From NCBI GenBank assembly GCA_021786845.1, contig JAJYMO010000100.1, forward strand, positions 1 to 35,807: DNA of 35,807 nt. Direction: 5' to 3'. Positions 6,872 to 16,362 of this stretch are shown here, piece by piece; position 1 is the first letter of the stretch; each line of letters opens with the position of its first letter. A program made the translations under genes and the position numbers. Origin of the DNA: Pseudomonadota bacterium (GTDB taxonomy: Bacteria; Pseudomonadota; Gammaproteobacteria; Burkholderiales; Sulfuriferulaceae). Under the pieces are notes generated by a model. It had not been told where the DNA came from, searched no databases, and worked only from the letters and a program-made list of their open reading frames with translations.

Positions 6872-7891
6872 ATGAGTGAACCGTTATTGACGATTACCAT
6901 TCCGACGTATAACCGGTTGGCGTGTTTGCGATTATTGCTGGATACCTTGATTCAGCAAATGCAAGAGATTGGCGTATTGGGTAAGCAATGTCAAATTCTG
7001 GTTTGCAATAATGCATCTGGCGATGGTACAACAGAATACTTAAATGAATTAAGGCATATAAACGGCATAGAAGTCATCCATCATGCCGTGAATTGCGGTG
7101 GCGATGCCAATATTTTGTTTTGTTTTCAAGCGGCTGTAAGCAAGTATGTGTGGATTGTTGGAGATGATGATGTGCCACTGGGGGGTGCGGTTGCTGCAAT
7201 GGTCGAATGCCTGGAGCGGGATGCGCCCGATTTGTTGTATTTGCCACAACTTTGGGTAAGTGCTGATGAAGTTACTGGCCATGCTAAAAATAAAATTAAC
7301 TCAAAGGAAGTGGCTTCTCTTGGTCGTATGGAATTGGCGGTCAAGGCTAATGTATATGTGACATTTATTTCCGCATGGGTAATTAATGTGGCGACTTATC
7401 ATACCTCAGCTTTAAATTCAAAGTATGACCGTTACCGTGGCACATCGTTTACACAACTCGAATGGATACTGACTTTAATTAAAGGTGGTCGCAAATTTAT
7501 TTGCATGCAAGATATTTTCCTGGTTTGTCGTAGCGGAAGTAGTGGTGGCTATTCTCTTTTTGAGGTGTTTTCCAGTCAGTTCAACCGTATTGTTGACGAT
7601 AAACTGATTACCTCTCCATTGCTCCATCACTTTTTTAGCCAATGTATGCTTTGGCGTTTTATCCCCGGTTTGGTGTGGGGGATGCGAAAAAATGCCATTG
7701 GGAATTTTGATGCGTTTGATAAAGAGAAAACTTTCGCGGTGCTTAAATCGGCTTATCACAACAATGCTTTTTTTTTGCTGGTTGTCACCCCGATGATATT
7801 CTTTAATAAACCCATTGCATGGTGTTTTAAAAGTCTTGCAGCCGTTATGGCAAGGATTTGGTTCTATTTGTGGAAATTAAGGGTAAGTTAA
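6872..7891 (+). CDS. Glycosyltransferase family 2
   Basis: This 339-residue protein opens with LLTITIPTYNRLACLRLLLDTL, the GT-A nucleotide-sugar-binding start of GT2 enzymes. It has the metal-binding acidic motif in VWIVGDDDVPLGGAV near residues 90-104. The C-terminus has a hydrophobic stretch (NAFFLLVVTPMIFF) that may associate with the membrane. It likely adds one sugar to the lipid-linked repeat on the cytoplasmic face; the donor and acceptor cannot be read from sequence. It begins 3 bases after the flippase stop without a strong ribosome-binding site, suggesting coupling to the upstream gene. Confidence 0.82.
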   Translation: MSEPLLTITIPTYNRLACLRLLLDTLIQQMQEIGVLGKQCQILVCNNASGDGTTEYLNELRHINGIEVIHHAVNCGGDANILFCFQAAVSKYVWIVGDDDVPLGGAVAAMVECLERDAPDLLYLPQLWVSADEVTGHAKNKINSKEVASLGRMELAVKANVYVTFISAWVINVATYHTSALNSKYDRYRGTSFTQLEWILTLIKGGRKFICMQDIFLVCRSGSSGGYSLFEVFSSQFNRIVDDKLITSPLLHHFFSQCMLWRFIPGLVWGMRKNAIGNFDAFDKEKTFAVLKSAYHNNAFFLLVVTPMIFFNKPIAWCFKSLAAVMARIWFYLWKLRVS

Positions 7892-7930
7892 GACAGGAAT
7901 CGGCCCCTGCAAATTTTTAAGGCAAAATTT

Positions 7931-8581
7931 ATGAATAAAGTGTCGCGCGTAATGGGTCGACTGATACGCTCTGATGGCATTATTTTGGGGATGGGTTTAT
8001 TCCTTGCCCGGATATTTTCTAAAATCAGATCGGGTTTTTATCAAGTATTGTTGTCTGCGCCCGACATAAGCGTAGGTCCGGGTTGTCAATTTTCGGGAAC
8101 CCGGTTTATTCGATTTGGCAAAGGAATAACCATATACCGTAACTTGTGGTTGCAGGCAGTATCCGAGTATGCAGGTGTAAAATTTAACCCAATAATACAT
8201 ATCGGTGACAGGGTAAGGTTTTCAAATGGTGTACATATTTCAGCCATCAATCAAATTAAGATTGGGAATGACGTGCTCTTTGGTAGCCATGTCTATGTGT
8301 CCGATCATAATCATGGCGGATATTCTGGTGACACCCACACCTCACCGGCTATCCCGCCCGCCGATCGGGTGTTACATTCAGGGGGTAACGTGGTCATTGA
8401 GGACAATGTTTGGCTGGGTGACAACGTCAATATCGTTGGGCCGGTAACAATCGGGTATGGCGCAGTGATTGCCGCTAATTCTGTGGTGCGCAAGGATGTA
8501 CCATCCCAGTCAATCGTTGCCGGTGCGCCTGCACGAGTGATTAAGGTTTTTAATGAATCTACAGCCAAATGGGAAAAATAA
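7931..8581 (+). CDS. Hexapeptide-repeat acyltransferase (WbbJ/maltose acetyltransferase-like)
   Basis: A 216-residue left-handed beta-helix protein. The middle and C-terminal parts carry hexapeptide repeats such as IHIGDRVRFSNGVHISAINQ, VVIEDNVWLGDNVNIVG and VTIGYGAVIAANSVVRKDV, ending with the family signature IVAGAPARVIK. The catalytic His is expected in YVSDHNHGGYSG. Such enzymes transfer acetyl from acetyl-CoA to a sugar hydroxyl, here most likely decorating the polysaccharide repeat unit. It lies 39 bases downstream of the GT2 gene and 4 bases before the next glycosyltransferase. Confidence 0.85.
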   Translation: MNKVSRVMGRLIRSDGIILGMGLFLARIFSKIRSGFYQVLLSAPDISVGPGCQFSGTRFIRFGKGITIYRNLWLQAVSEYAGVKFNPIIHIGDRVRFSNGVHISAINQIKIGNDVLFGSHVYVSDHNHGGYSGDTHTSPAIPPADRVLHSGGNVVIEDNVWLGDNVNIVGPVTIGYGAVIAANSVVRKDVPSQSIVAGAPARVIKVFNESTAKWEK

Positions 8582-8585
8582 TTTT

Positions 8586-9833
8586 ATGAAGCTTTGCATT
8601 GTAAGCATTGTATCCGGCAATTATTTGGCGTATGCAAAAGTGTTGGGTGCATCCATAAAACTTCACATGCCAGGGGCCTCCTTTCGCGTGCTTGTGGTTG
8701 ATCGGCCTTCAAAAATGATTGACTGTGCTATTGAAGAAAGTGGCCTGGAAGTCACCTACGCAACAGAGCTGGGAATACCGGATATAGAGCGTATTTTTTA
8801 TAAATATGACATTCTTGAATTAAATACCGCTCTAAAGCCATCATTTTTAAAACGTATGTTTGCGAATGGTTTTTCTCATGTCATCTATCTGGACCCGGAT
8901 ATTCAATTGTTTGCGCCCTTGGACCCAGTGCTGATGGCGATGGAAACTGCCAGCATTACCTTGATCCCTCATGCGTTAAAGCCTGTTTTGGATGGCAATC
9001 GGCCATCCGATGTGGATTTTCTTCGTTCCGGTACGTTTAATTTGGGATTTATTGCGCTACGCGACAGCACACAAGCGCAAGAAATGCTGGATTGGTGGGA
9101 ATCAAGGTGCCTGGGCTTGGGTTTTAACGACACCGTATTTGGTGTATTTGTTGATCAAAAATGGATTGATCTGGTACCTTGTTACTTTGAATCGGTGACG
9201 ATACTGCGACATCCCGGATGCAATGTGGCTTACTGGAATCTGCACGAACGTGAGATTAAGCAGACTGGTACTCATTATACTGTCAACGGAGAATCCCTTA
9301 TATTTTTTCACTTTAGCGGAATTGCGGCGCAGACGCCGCAGGTGCTTTCAAAGCACCAAACAAGGCATAAACTGGTGGCAGGGACCCCTTTGGCAGAAAT
9401 GGTCGCACAATATTGTCAGGCTTTGTTGAATGCCGGGCATGCTTCCCTGGTAAAAATACCCTATAGTTTTGGCCGGCTTAATGATGGCACCCCCATCACA
9501 TCAGTGATGCGGCGGGCGCTTTGCTGTGCCAGTGAAATAGAGTCAAACCCGTTTGACCCGTCCTCACCATTTCAGCAGCGTCTCAAAAGCTGCCATGTGA
9601 CGCCGTCAAGCAAGGCATTGATTCCTGTTGAGAATGTGACATCCAGTAATTTAGACCAAAAGGGGCTGCGTGTTATCGCCGTTAATATTGTCGTGCGGCT
9701 GTGCGTCAGGGTGTTGGGGGTGGCCAAATTTACTCAATTGCTTCGTTACACTTCGCTTCTCACACGCGAATCGCATTTATCAGCAGTTTTGATTAAAGAG
9801 CCGCTTGATTTTAGACACCTCCCCAGGCGATGA
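8586..9833 (+). CDS. Nucleotide-diphospho-sugar (GT-A) glycosyltransferase
   Basis: From the ATG at 8586 the protein has 415 residues and begins MKLCIVSIVSGNYLAYAKVL. A DxD metal/donor motif is in HVIYLDPDIQLFAPLDPV near residues 98-115. Later conserved-looking blocks are FRSGTFNLGFIALR-type (LRSGTFNLGF), GCNVAYWNLHERE and IFFHFSGIA, typical of a group of bacterial GT8-like transferases in polysaccharide loci. The start at 8586 is chosen over an upstream in-frame ATG at 8553, which lies inside the acyltransferase gene. The C-terminal third has no recognisable domain. Donor sugar unknown. Confidence 0.78.
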   Translation: MKLCIVSIVSGNYLAYAKVLGASIKLHMPGASFRVLVVDRPSKMIDCAIEESGLEVTYATELGIPDIERIFYKYDILELNTALKPSFLKRMFANGFSHVIYLDPDIQLFAPLDPVLMAMETASITLIPHALKPVLDGNRPSDVDFLRSGTFNLGFIALRDSTQAQEMLDWWESRCLGLGFNDTVFGVFVDQKWIDLVPCYFESVTILRHPGCNVAYWNLHEREIKQTGTHYTVNGESLIFFHFSGIAAQTPQVLSKHQTRHKLVAGTPLAEMVAQYCQALLNAGHASLVKIPYSFGRLNDGTPITSVMRRALCCASEIESNPFDPSSPFQQRLKSCHVTPSSKALIPVENVTSSNLDQKGLRVIAVNIVVRLCVRVLGVAKFTQLLRYTSLLTRESHLSAVLIKEPLDFRHLPRR

Positions 9834-11071
<1,238 letters not shown>

Positions 11072-11072
11072 T

Positions 11073-11972
11073 ATGTCTGCTGATAAACGTGTCCTGGTCA
11101 CTGGTCTGACCGGGTTTACCGGACGTTATGTTGCGGATGAACTGGTCGCTGCCGGGTTTGAGGTACATGGGGTTGGTGAGCGCCCATCTGGTTTGCCCCG
11201 CTATACCCAGGTGGATTTAACAGACCGGGATGGCTTGCGTGCATTGGTGGCTGAGGTGGCGCCGCATGCGGTGCTGCATCTTGCCGGGATGGCCTTTGTG
11301 GCGCATGACAGCGCTGAAGCGTTTTACCGGGTAAATACGGTGGGTACGCGGAATTTGCTTGAGGCCCTGGCGAGCGAGGCGAGCAATGTGGATTGCGTGT
11401 TGTTGGCGAGCAGCGCAAATGTGTATGGCAATGCGACGGAAGGCGTGCTGACGGAATCTACCCCATTTAACCCCGTCAATGATTATGCAGTGAGTAAGGT
11501 TGCTATGGAGTATATGGCCCGCTTGTGGGGTGACAAATTGCCCGTCGTGATAACGCGACCGTTTAATTATACCGGTGTTGGGCAATCTGATGCCTTTTTG
11601 CTGCCGAAAATAGTGGGACATTTCCAGCGCGGGGCACGGCAAATTGAATTGGGTAATCTTGATGTTTTCCGTGATTTCAGCGATGTGCGTGCGGTGGCGA
11701 ATGCTTACCGCCGGTTGCTGCAAAGTTGTCCGGCAGGTGAGGTGGTCAATGTCTGTTCCGGCCAAAGTCATTCCTTGCGCGAGGTCCTTGAGATGACAGG
11801 CAAAATTGCGGGTTATGACATCGAAGTGAAGGTAAATCCGGCTTTCGTGCGGGCAAATGAGGTGCGTTCGTTACTGGGTTCTGCTGAGCACCTGTGCAGT
11901 ATCATTGGAGAGTGGGACATGCCGCCGCTAAGCGAAACGCTGGCGTGGATGTACCGCGCGCCGATGCAATGA
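11073..11972 (+). CDS. rmd: NAD(P)-dependent epimerase/reductase, GDP-6-deoxy-D-mannose reductase-like
   Basis: A 299-residue extended short-chain dehydrogenase. It has the Rossmann motif VLVTGLTGFTGRYV near the N-terminus, LHLAGMAFVAHDS, the SSANVYGN active-site strand, the catalytic pair YAVSK, and RPFNYTGVGQSDAFLLPKIV. The latter is typical of Rmd-type enzymes, which reduce the Gmd product to GDP-D-rhamnose. Adjacency (stop TGA then ATG, one base apart) to gmd supports this. GDP-fucose synthase or a GDP-talose-forming reductase are alternatives that I consider less likely from these motifs. It ends in an ATGA overlap with the next glycosyltransferase. Confidence 0.78.
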   Translation: MSADKRVLVTGLTGFTGRYVADELVAAGFEVHGVGERPSGLPRYTQVDLTDRDGLRALVAEVAPHAVLHLAGMAFVAHDSAEAFYRVNTVGTRNLLEALASEASNVDCVLLASSANVYGNATEGVLTESTPFNPVNDYAVSKVAMEYMARLWGDKLPVVITRPFNYTGVGQSDAFLLPKIVGHFQRGARQIELGNLDVFRDFSDVRAVANAYRRLLQSCPAGEVVNVCSGQSHSLREVLEMTGKIAGYDIEVKVNPAFVRANEVRSLLGSAEHLCSIIGEWDMPPLSETLAWMYRAPMQ

Positions 11973-13120
11973 AGGTATTGTTTGGTGCGGATGTGATCCG
12001 CTATCCGTTAACGGGTATTGGGCGTTACGCCTATGAATTGGCCCGTCGTTTGCCGGGTGCTGATGGCATTGAACACGTACGCTATTTACGGGGTGGCAGG
12101 GTGCTCGATGATCTGCCAGAGAGGCCGGCCATCGGATGGGTACAGCAAAATGCTGCCCGATTGCGACGCGTAGCAGCTTGTTCACCGGTGCTTGCCAAGG
12201 CCTACCTGGGCGTTGAGTCACTTGTTCAGAAACGGGCATTGCGCCATTTGAGTGATTACGTTTTTCATGGCCCCAACTATTATTTACCGCCCCACAGTGG
12301 TCCCTGTGTCGTCACTTTCCACGATTTGTCTGTGTTCTCATGGCCCGAATGTCATCCTGCAACACGGGTACGTCGTATGCAAAAAGAGTTGCCATCAGTG
12401 ATGAAACGGGTTCAGGTGCTGGTGACCGATTCTGAATTTACCCGTCAGGAGGTCGCTGCTTATTTCAGCTGGCCATTGAGCCGGATTGTGGTCGCACCTT
12501 TGGCAGCGTCATCGGATTATCGCCCTATGGATATGGTAGAAGTGACCCCTGTTTTGTTCCGCCTGGGGCTGTATTTCAGGCGTTATTCGCTTTTTGTCAG
12601 CTCGCTGGACCCGCGTAAAAATATTGGTATGTTGCTGGATGCGTATGAACGGATGCCGGATACTTTGCGATTGCAGATGCCTTTGGTCGTGGTGGGGTTT
12701 GAGGGGTGGAAGAGTGAGCAGACCATCGCACGGCTGAGAGCGGGTGAACGTGCGGGATGGGCGCGTTACCTTGGGTATGTGGACGAGGTGTCATTGCCGG
12801 CTTTATATGCGGGCGCGCGTGTCTTTCTCTATCCATCACGTTACGAAGGGTTCGGTTTGCCTGTGCTGGAGGCGATGGCTGCGGGAACCCCGGTGATTTG
12901 TTCGAACGCGGCTTCTTTGCCGGAAGTGGCCGGGGCCGATGGCGCTGTGCTGATTGCTGTCGATGATGCGGATGCGTTATATGAGGCGTTGTTACGTGCT
13001 TTGGAAGATGAGGCGTGGTGCGCAGAGGCACGTCGCCGTGGCTTGGAACGCGCAACGGCTTTCTCGTGGGATAAAACAGTGTCCGCAACATTAACGGCAT
13101 ATCAGCTGGCAATGAAGTAA
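11969..13120 (+). CDS. Glycosyltransferase family 4 (mannosyl/rhamnosyltransferase-like)
   Basis: Starting at the ATG that overlaps the rmd stop, the protein has 383 residues and begins MKVLFGADVIRYPLTGIGRYAYELA, a GT-B donor/acceptor loop start. FVSSLDPRKNIGMLLDAY, then YVDEVSLPALYAGARVFLYPS and the E-x7-E signature in YEGFGLPVLEAMAAGTPVI, define the GT4 C-terminal domain. The phrase CSNAASLPEVAGADG is also usual. Coupling to gmd and rmd suggests it may use GDP-D-rhamnose or GDP-mannose. An upstream in-frame ATG at 11894 lies inside rmd and is not needed. Confidence 0.85.
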   Translation: MKVLFGADVIRYPLTGIGRYAYELARRLPGADGIEHVRYLRGGRVLDDLPERPAIGWVQQNAARLRRVAACSPVLAKAYLGVESLVQKRALRHLSDYVFHGPNYYLPPHSGPCVVTFHDLSVFSWPECHPATRVRRMQKELPSVMKRVQVLVTDSEFTRQEVAAYFSWPLSRIVVAPLAASSDYRPMDMVEVTPVLFRLGLYFRRYSLFVSSLDPRKNIGMLLDAYERMPDTLRLQMPLVVVGFEGWKSEQTIARLRAGERAGWARYLGYVDEVSLPALYAGARVFLYPSRYEGFGLPVLEAMAAGTPVICSNAASLPEVAGADGAVLIAVDDADALYEALLRALEDEAWCAEARRRGLERATAFSWDKTVSATLTAYQLAMK

Positions 13121-13228
13121 ATGTTCGAACAGAAACTGTATTGAAAATGCGACACACGATTATTTTTTTCACTGACTGATGTACCGGTTACGGTCAGTTT
13201 CCATGTCACCAACACGTCGATTAAGCTG

Positions 13229-14386
13229 ATGAACGAAAATTTTGCACTGAACGTCCGCATTGCCGTGGTACACGATTGGTTAACCTCATACGCTGGGTCC
13301 GAACGGGTGCTGGAACAAATTTTGGCCATGTACCCTGAGGCGGATCTGTTTGCGGTTTGTGATTTTGTGCCGGATGCTGATCGCAGTTTTCTGGGTGGGC
13401 GGCAAGTGAATACCACCTTTATCCAGCATTTACCTGGCGCGAAACGCCACTATCGCAGTTACCTGCCTTTGATGCCGCTTGCCATTGAACAGCTGGATTT
13501 GTCGGGCTACGATGTGGTGCTTTCCATTTCACATGCGGTGGCGAAAGGCGTGCTCACCGGGCCCGACCAATTGCATATCAGTTATGTGAATTCCCCCATC
13601 CGTTATGCGTGGGATTTGCAGCATCAGTATTTGCAGGAATCCGGTTTAACAACGGGCTTAAAAAGCTGGTTGGTGAGGTGGTTGCTGCATAAAATCAGGA
13701 TATGGGATACCCGTACCGCAAATGGTGTCGATGAGTTTATTGGTAATTCTCACTTTATTGCGCGGCGTATCTGGAAGGTATATCGTCGTGAAGCGGCGGT
13801 GATTTACCCACCGGTGGATATCGAATGTTTTGGCATTCATTTGGCGAAAGATGATTTTTATCTGACCGCCTCACGGATGGTGCCTTATAAAAAAATAAAT
13901 TTGATTGTGGATGCTTTTGCAGCAATGCCTGACAAGCGTTTGGTGGTGATTGGCGATGGACCTGACATGGCTAAAATACGTGCGCGCGCCAGTTCCAATA
14001 TCGAAATTTTGGGTTATCAAAGCGGTGAGGTGTTGCGAGATTATTTACAGCGTGCGCGTGCATTTGTGTTCGCCGCTGAAGAGGATTTTGGTATTGCGCC
14101 AGTGGAGGCGCAAGCGTGCGGCACCCCGGTGATCGCTTATGGCAAGGGGGGTGCTTTGGAAACGGTACGGGGTTTGTCTGATCCCAGGCCAACAGGGGTT
14201 TTCTTCGCGGCGCAAACTGTGGCAGCCATTTGTGCAGCGGTAGAGACTTTTGAAACGGAGCGCGGGAAAATTACCGCCGTGAATTGCCGGGCAAATGCAG
14301 AGCGCTTTGGTCATGAACGATTCCGTGCTGAGTTGAACGATTTTGTTTTGGCGGCGCTTGCTGCGTTTGAAGCGGGGCGGGGGTAG
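13229..14386 (+). CDS. Glycosyltransferase family 4 (WbaZ-like)
   Basis: The 385-residue protein has IAVVHDWLTSYAGSERVLEQ near its start, a GT4 subgroup mark seen in WbaZ-type mannosyltransferases. It then has ISYVNSPIRYAWDLQHQYL, ASRMVPYKKINLIVDAFAAMP, VVIGDGPDM and the E-x7-E motif in EEDFGIAPVEAQACGTPVIAY. It is likely a cytoplasmic GDP-mannose- or GDP-rhamnose-dependent transferase. It follows the previous GT4 gene after a 108-base gap containing an ACTGAC/GTCAGT inverted pair, and is the last gene of the polysaccharide cluster. Donor specificity is inferred from context. Confidence 0.83.
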   Translation: MNENFALNVRIAVVHDWLTSYAGSERVLEQILAMYPEADLFAVCDFVPDADRSFLGGRQVNTTFIQHLPGAKRHYRSYLPLMPLAIEQLDLSGYDVVLSISHAVAKGVLTGPDQLHISYVNSPIRYAWDLQHQYLQESGLTTGLKSWLVRWLLHKIRIWDTRTANGVDEFIGNSHFIARRIWKVYRREAAVIYPPVDIECFGIHLAKDDFYLTASRMVPYKKINLIVDAFAAMPDKRLVVIGDGPDMAKIRARASSNIEILGYQSGEVLRDYLQRARAFVFAAEEDFGIAPVEAQACGTPVIAYGKGGALETVRGLSDPRPTGVFFAAQTVAAICAAVETFETERGKITAVNCRANAERFGHERFRAELNDFVLAALAAFEAGRG

Positions 14387-14415
14387 TCAAAATTTCTTGC
14401 TGGTTTAGCCTCAGG

Positions 14416-14486
14416 GCGGCAGGCGTGCCGCGCACCAGCGAAAGTCTGCGTGGTGGTTGGGAAGGGGATGGACACCCCTTCCCAAC
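14416..14486. terminator. Hairpin pair downstream of the polysaccharide cluster
   Basis: Two hairpins lie in the gap between convergent genes. The first is GCGGCA-GGCG-TGCCGC (14416-14431). The second is a perfect 12-base stem, GTTGGGAAGGGG (14456-14467) with CCCCTTCCCAAC (14475-14486), around a 7-base loop. Neither is followed by a T-tract, so classical intrinsic termination is not certain; a bidirectional terminator or repeat are both possible. Confidence 0.4.
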
Positions 14487-14578
14487 TGAATATCCATCGC
14501 CCGTATGGGCGTGACCTGAATGCTGGTCAAGCCCTGCGCAACGATTCTTCAGTGTCCGGGTCCAGGCATGCTGCTATG

Positions 14579-14599
14579 CCACAGCACACCGTGCTGTGG
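14579..14599 (-). terminator. Hairpin directly after efp
   Basis: CCACAGCAC (14579-14587) and GTGCTGTGG (14591-14599) form a perfect 9-base stem with a 3-base loop. It starts immediately after the efp stop codon on the minus strand. There is no U-tract, but the position at the end of a long leftward operon makes transcript-end formation likely. Confidence 0.45.
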
Positions 14600-15157
14600 T
14601 CAGTTCACGCGACGTTTGAACTCGTTGGTGCGGGTATCAATTTCGATTTTATCGCCGATTTCCACGAAAGCAGCCACGGGGATTTCATACCCGGTGGGCA
14701 ATTTGGCGGGTTTCATGACTTTCCCCGAGGTGTCGCCACGTACGGCAGGTTCGGTATAGATGACTTCGCGCACAACGCTGTTGGGCATTTCTACCGAGAT
14801 GGCTTTGCCATTGTAAAACATCACTTCCAATGGCATGGCATCTTCCAGATAATTCAATGCGTCGCCCATGTTTTCGGCTTCGATTTCATACTGGTTGAAT
14901 TCCTCATCCATAAATACGTACATGGGATCGGCAAAATATGTGTAAGTGCAGTCTTTGTAATCCAGTTGTACGGATTCAAATTTGTCATCGGCACGATAGA
15001 CGGCTTCCGCGCTGGTGCCCGTGAGCAGGTTTTTCATTTTCATTTTGACCACTGAGGCATTGCGACCGGATTTGCAGAATTCGGCTTTTTGCACCACCAT
15101 GGGTTCGCCGCCAACCATGAATACATTGCCGGCGCGCAGTTCTTGTGCTGTTTTCAT
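14600..15157 (-). CDS. efp: Elongation factor P, EarP-type (Arg32)
   Basis: EF-P binds between the P and E sites and relieves ribosome stalling at polyproline. The 185-residue protein has the three-domain length and the [22 protein letters not shown] start. The loop tip that reaches the peptidyl-transferase centre is KSGRNASVV, which puts arginine at position 32. This is the form modified by EarP with rhamnose rather than by EpmA with lysine. A GAGGAA ribosome-binding site lies about 7 bases upstream. The gene follows earP by 48 bases on the same strand, so substrate and modifying enzyme are made together. Confidence 0.97.
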   Translation of the reverse strand: MKTAQELRAGNVFMVGGEPMVVQKAEFCKSGRNASVVKMKMKNLLTGTSAEAVYRADDKFESVQLDYKDCTYTYFADPMYVFMDEEFNQYEIEAENMGDALNYLEDAMPLEVMFYNGKAISVEMPNSVVREVIYTEPAVRGDTSGKVMKPAKLPTGYEIPVAAFVEIGDKIEIDTRTNEFKRRVN

Positions 15158-15205
15158 CAGATGTTCCTCAGCGGTTTCTGTTTCAATAAAAAAATTTACG
15201 CTATT

Positions 15206-16336
15206 CTACCCGAAACCGGCACATTGCACCAGATTGTGTGCAAGGTCGTTGTGTTGCGATAAATACTGTGTCCAGTGTTGCTGAGCAATTTTGATCCGGG
15301 CCAAATTCTCCAGCCAGCGTGTGGCGGCGTAGGGATGGTTTTCAATTTTGTTCCAGTGGCGCCAAAACTCAAGTGTGATGGCTGCTATGTCAGGCGAGGT
15401 GACTGCATTCATCTGTTGCAGCAGAGCGGCCAATTTGAGGTGGTGAGCAGCATCTTCTTGCGGGTAAATGTGCCATATGAATGGCCGACCTGCCCAGATG
15501 GCGCGTACAAGGGAATCTTCACCACGTACAAAATTGGCGTCGCAGGCCCACAGCAGCAGGTCATAGTCTGCTTGAGACAAAAAGGGTAAGGCGTGCAGGG
15601 TGACATTGCCGATTTGCCAGGGTGGTTCGCCAAACTGCGCCTGCAACAACGTGCTAAGTGGACTGTGCGGGACGGCGCACCAAATGGGCGCAGGGAAATT
15701 GGCCCAACTGTTTAACAGTTCGATTAAAGGCGCATGGGCATAACCGAACAAAGACAATTTAATGGCCGAAGAAGGCGGTGAGCAAGCCAGACGCTGCCAG
15801 AATGCGTGTTGGGCACCGGCATCGTTCTGGAATGCGTCACGGCGCGTCAACAGGTCAGCTTCGCGCAGCAGGCCGCCGGTGGCTGGCGTAAAACCGGGAA
15901 AGAAAAACTGTTGTTCCAAGGGCAGTTGTGGGTGCGGTGAGGGCAGGCCGTGGCAGCTGTCCACCCAAGGTTCGGCGCTGAGGTATTCCAGGTTGAACCA
16001 GCGCGGGGCGGGCTGTTGCCGGGACATGGCTTGCAGGTAAGTTTCGGGCAGACGGCAACCGAAAGCGGCAATCACCACGTCGGCGGGAGGTGTGGTGTCA
16101 TCGTAGACCCCGGAAGCAGAAGTATTCACCCAATGACGAATGTCAACCCCCAGCACGGTTTGTCGGGGCAGCATAACATTGACTTGGGGGCACAATGCAC
16201 TTAAGGGCTGCAGATTGTCCAGCCACAAGCGCACGGATTTGCCGTGTTCAGCGGTCAGTTGACGCGCCAGACGCCAACTGACCGCTGCATCGCCGTAGTT
16301 GTCAATCACCGTGCAGAAGATGTCCCAGCGTGCCAT
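15206..16336 (-). CDS. earP: EF-P arginine rhamnosyltransferase EarP
   Basis: EarP transfers rhamnose from dTDP-L-rhamnose to Arg32 of EF-P. The 376-residue GT-B protein starts MARWDIFCTVIDNYGDAAVSW, with the conserved aspartates D12 and D16 of the DNYGD motif near the catalytic site. Its C-terminal domain has the signature VRGEDSLVRAIWAGRPFIWHIYPQEDAAH for nucleotide binding. It lies between valS (26 bases upstream) and efp, in a leftward operon. The dTDP-rhamnose pathway genes are not in this window; the gmd/rmd pair makes a GDP-linked D-sugar instead. Confidence 0.96.
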   Translation of the reverse strand: MARWDIFCTVIDNYGDAAVSWRLARQLTAEHGKSVRLWLDNLQPLSALCPQVNVMLPRQTVLGVDIRHWVNTSASGVYDDTTPPADVVIAAFGCRLPETYLQAMSRQQPAPRWFNLEYLSAEPWVDSCHGLPSPHPQLPLEQQFFFPGFTPATGGLLREADLLTRRDAFQNDAGAQHAFWQRLACSPPSSAIKLSLFGYAHAPLIELLNSWANFPAPIWCAVPHSPLSTLLQAQFGEPPWQIGNVTLHALPFLSQADYDLLLWACDANFVRGEDSLVRAIWAGRPFIWHIYPQEDAAHHLKLAALLQQMNAVTSPDIAAITLEFWRHWNKIENHPYAATRWLENLARIKIAQQHWTQYLSQHNDLAHNLVQCAGFG

Positions 16337-16362
16337 ATTTTCCCGTGTGGGGGTCTTGCGAT

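Noticed and set aside
13121-13228. Terminator between the two GT4 genes
   Set aside because: An ACTGAC/GTCAGT pair is present, but the stem is only 6 bases with a long loop and no T-tract after it.
14450-15055. 201-codon plus-strand open frame
   Set aside because: Antisense shadow of efp.
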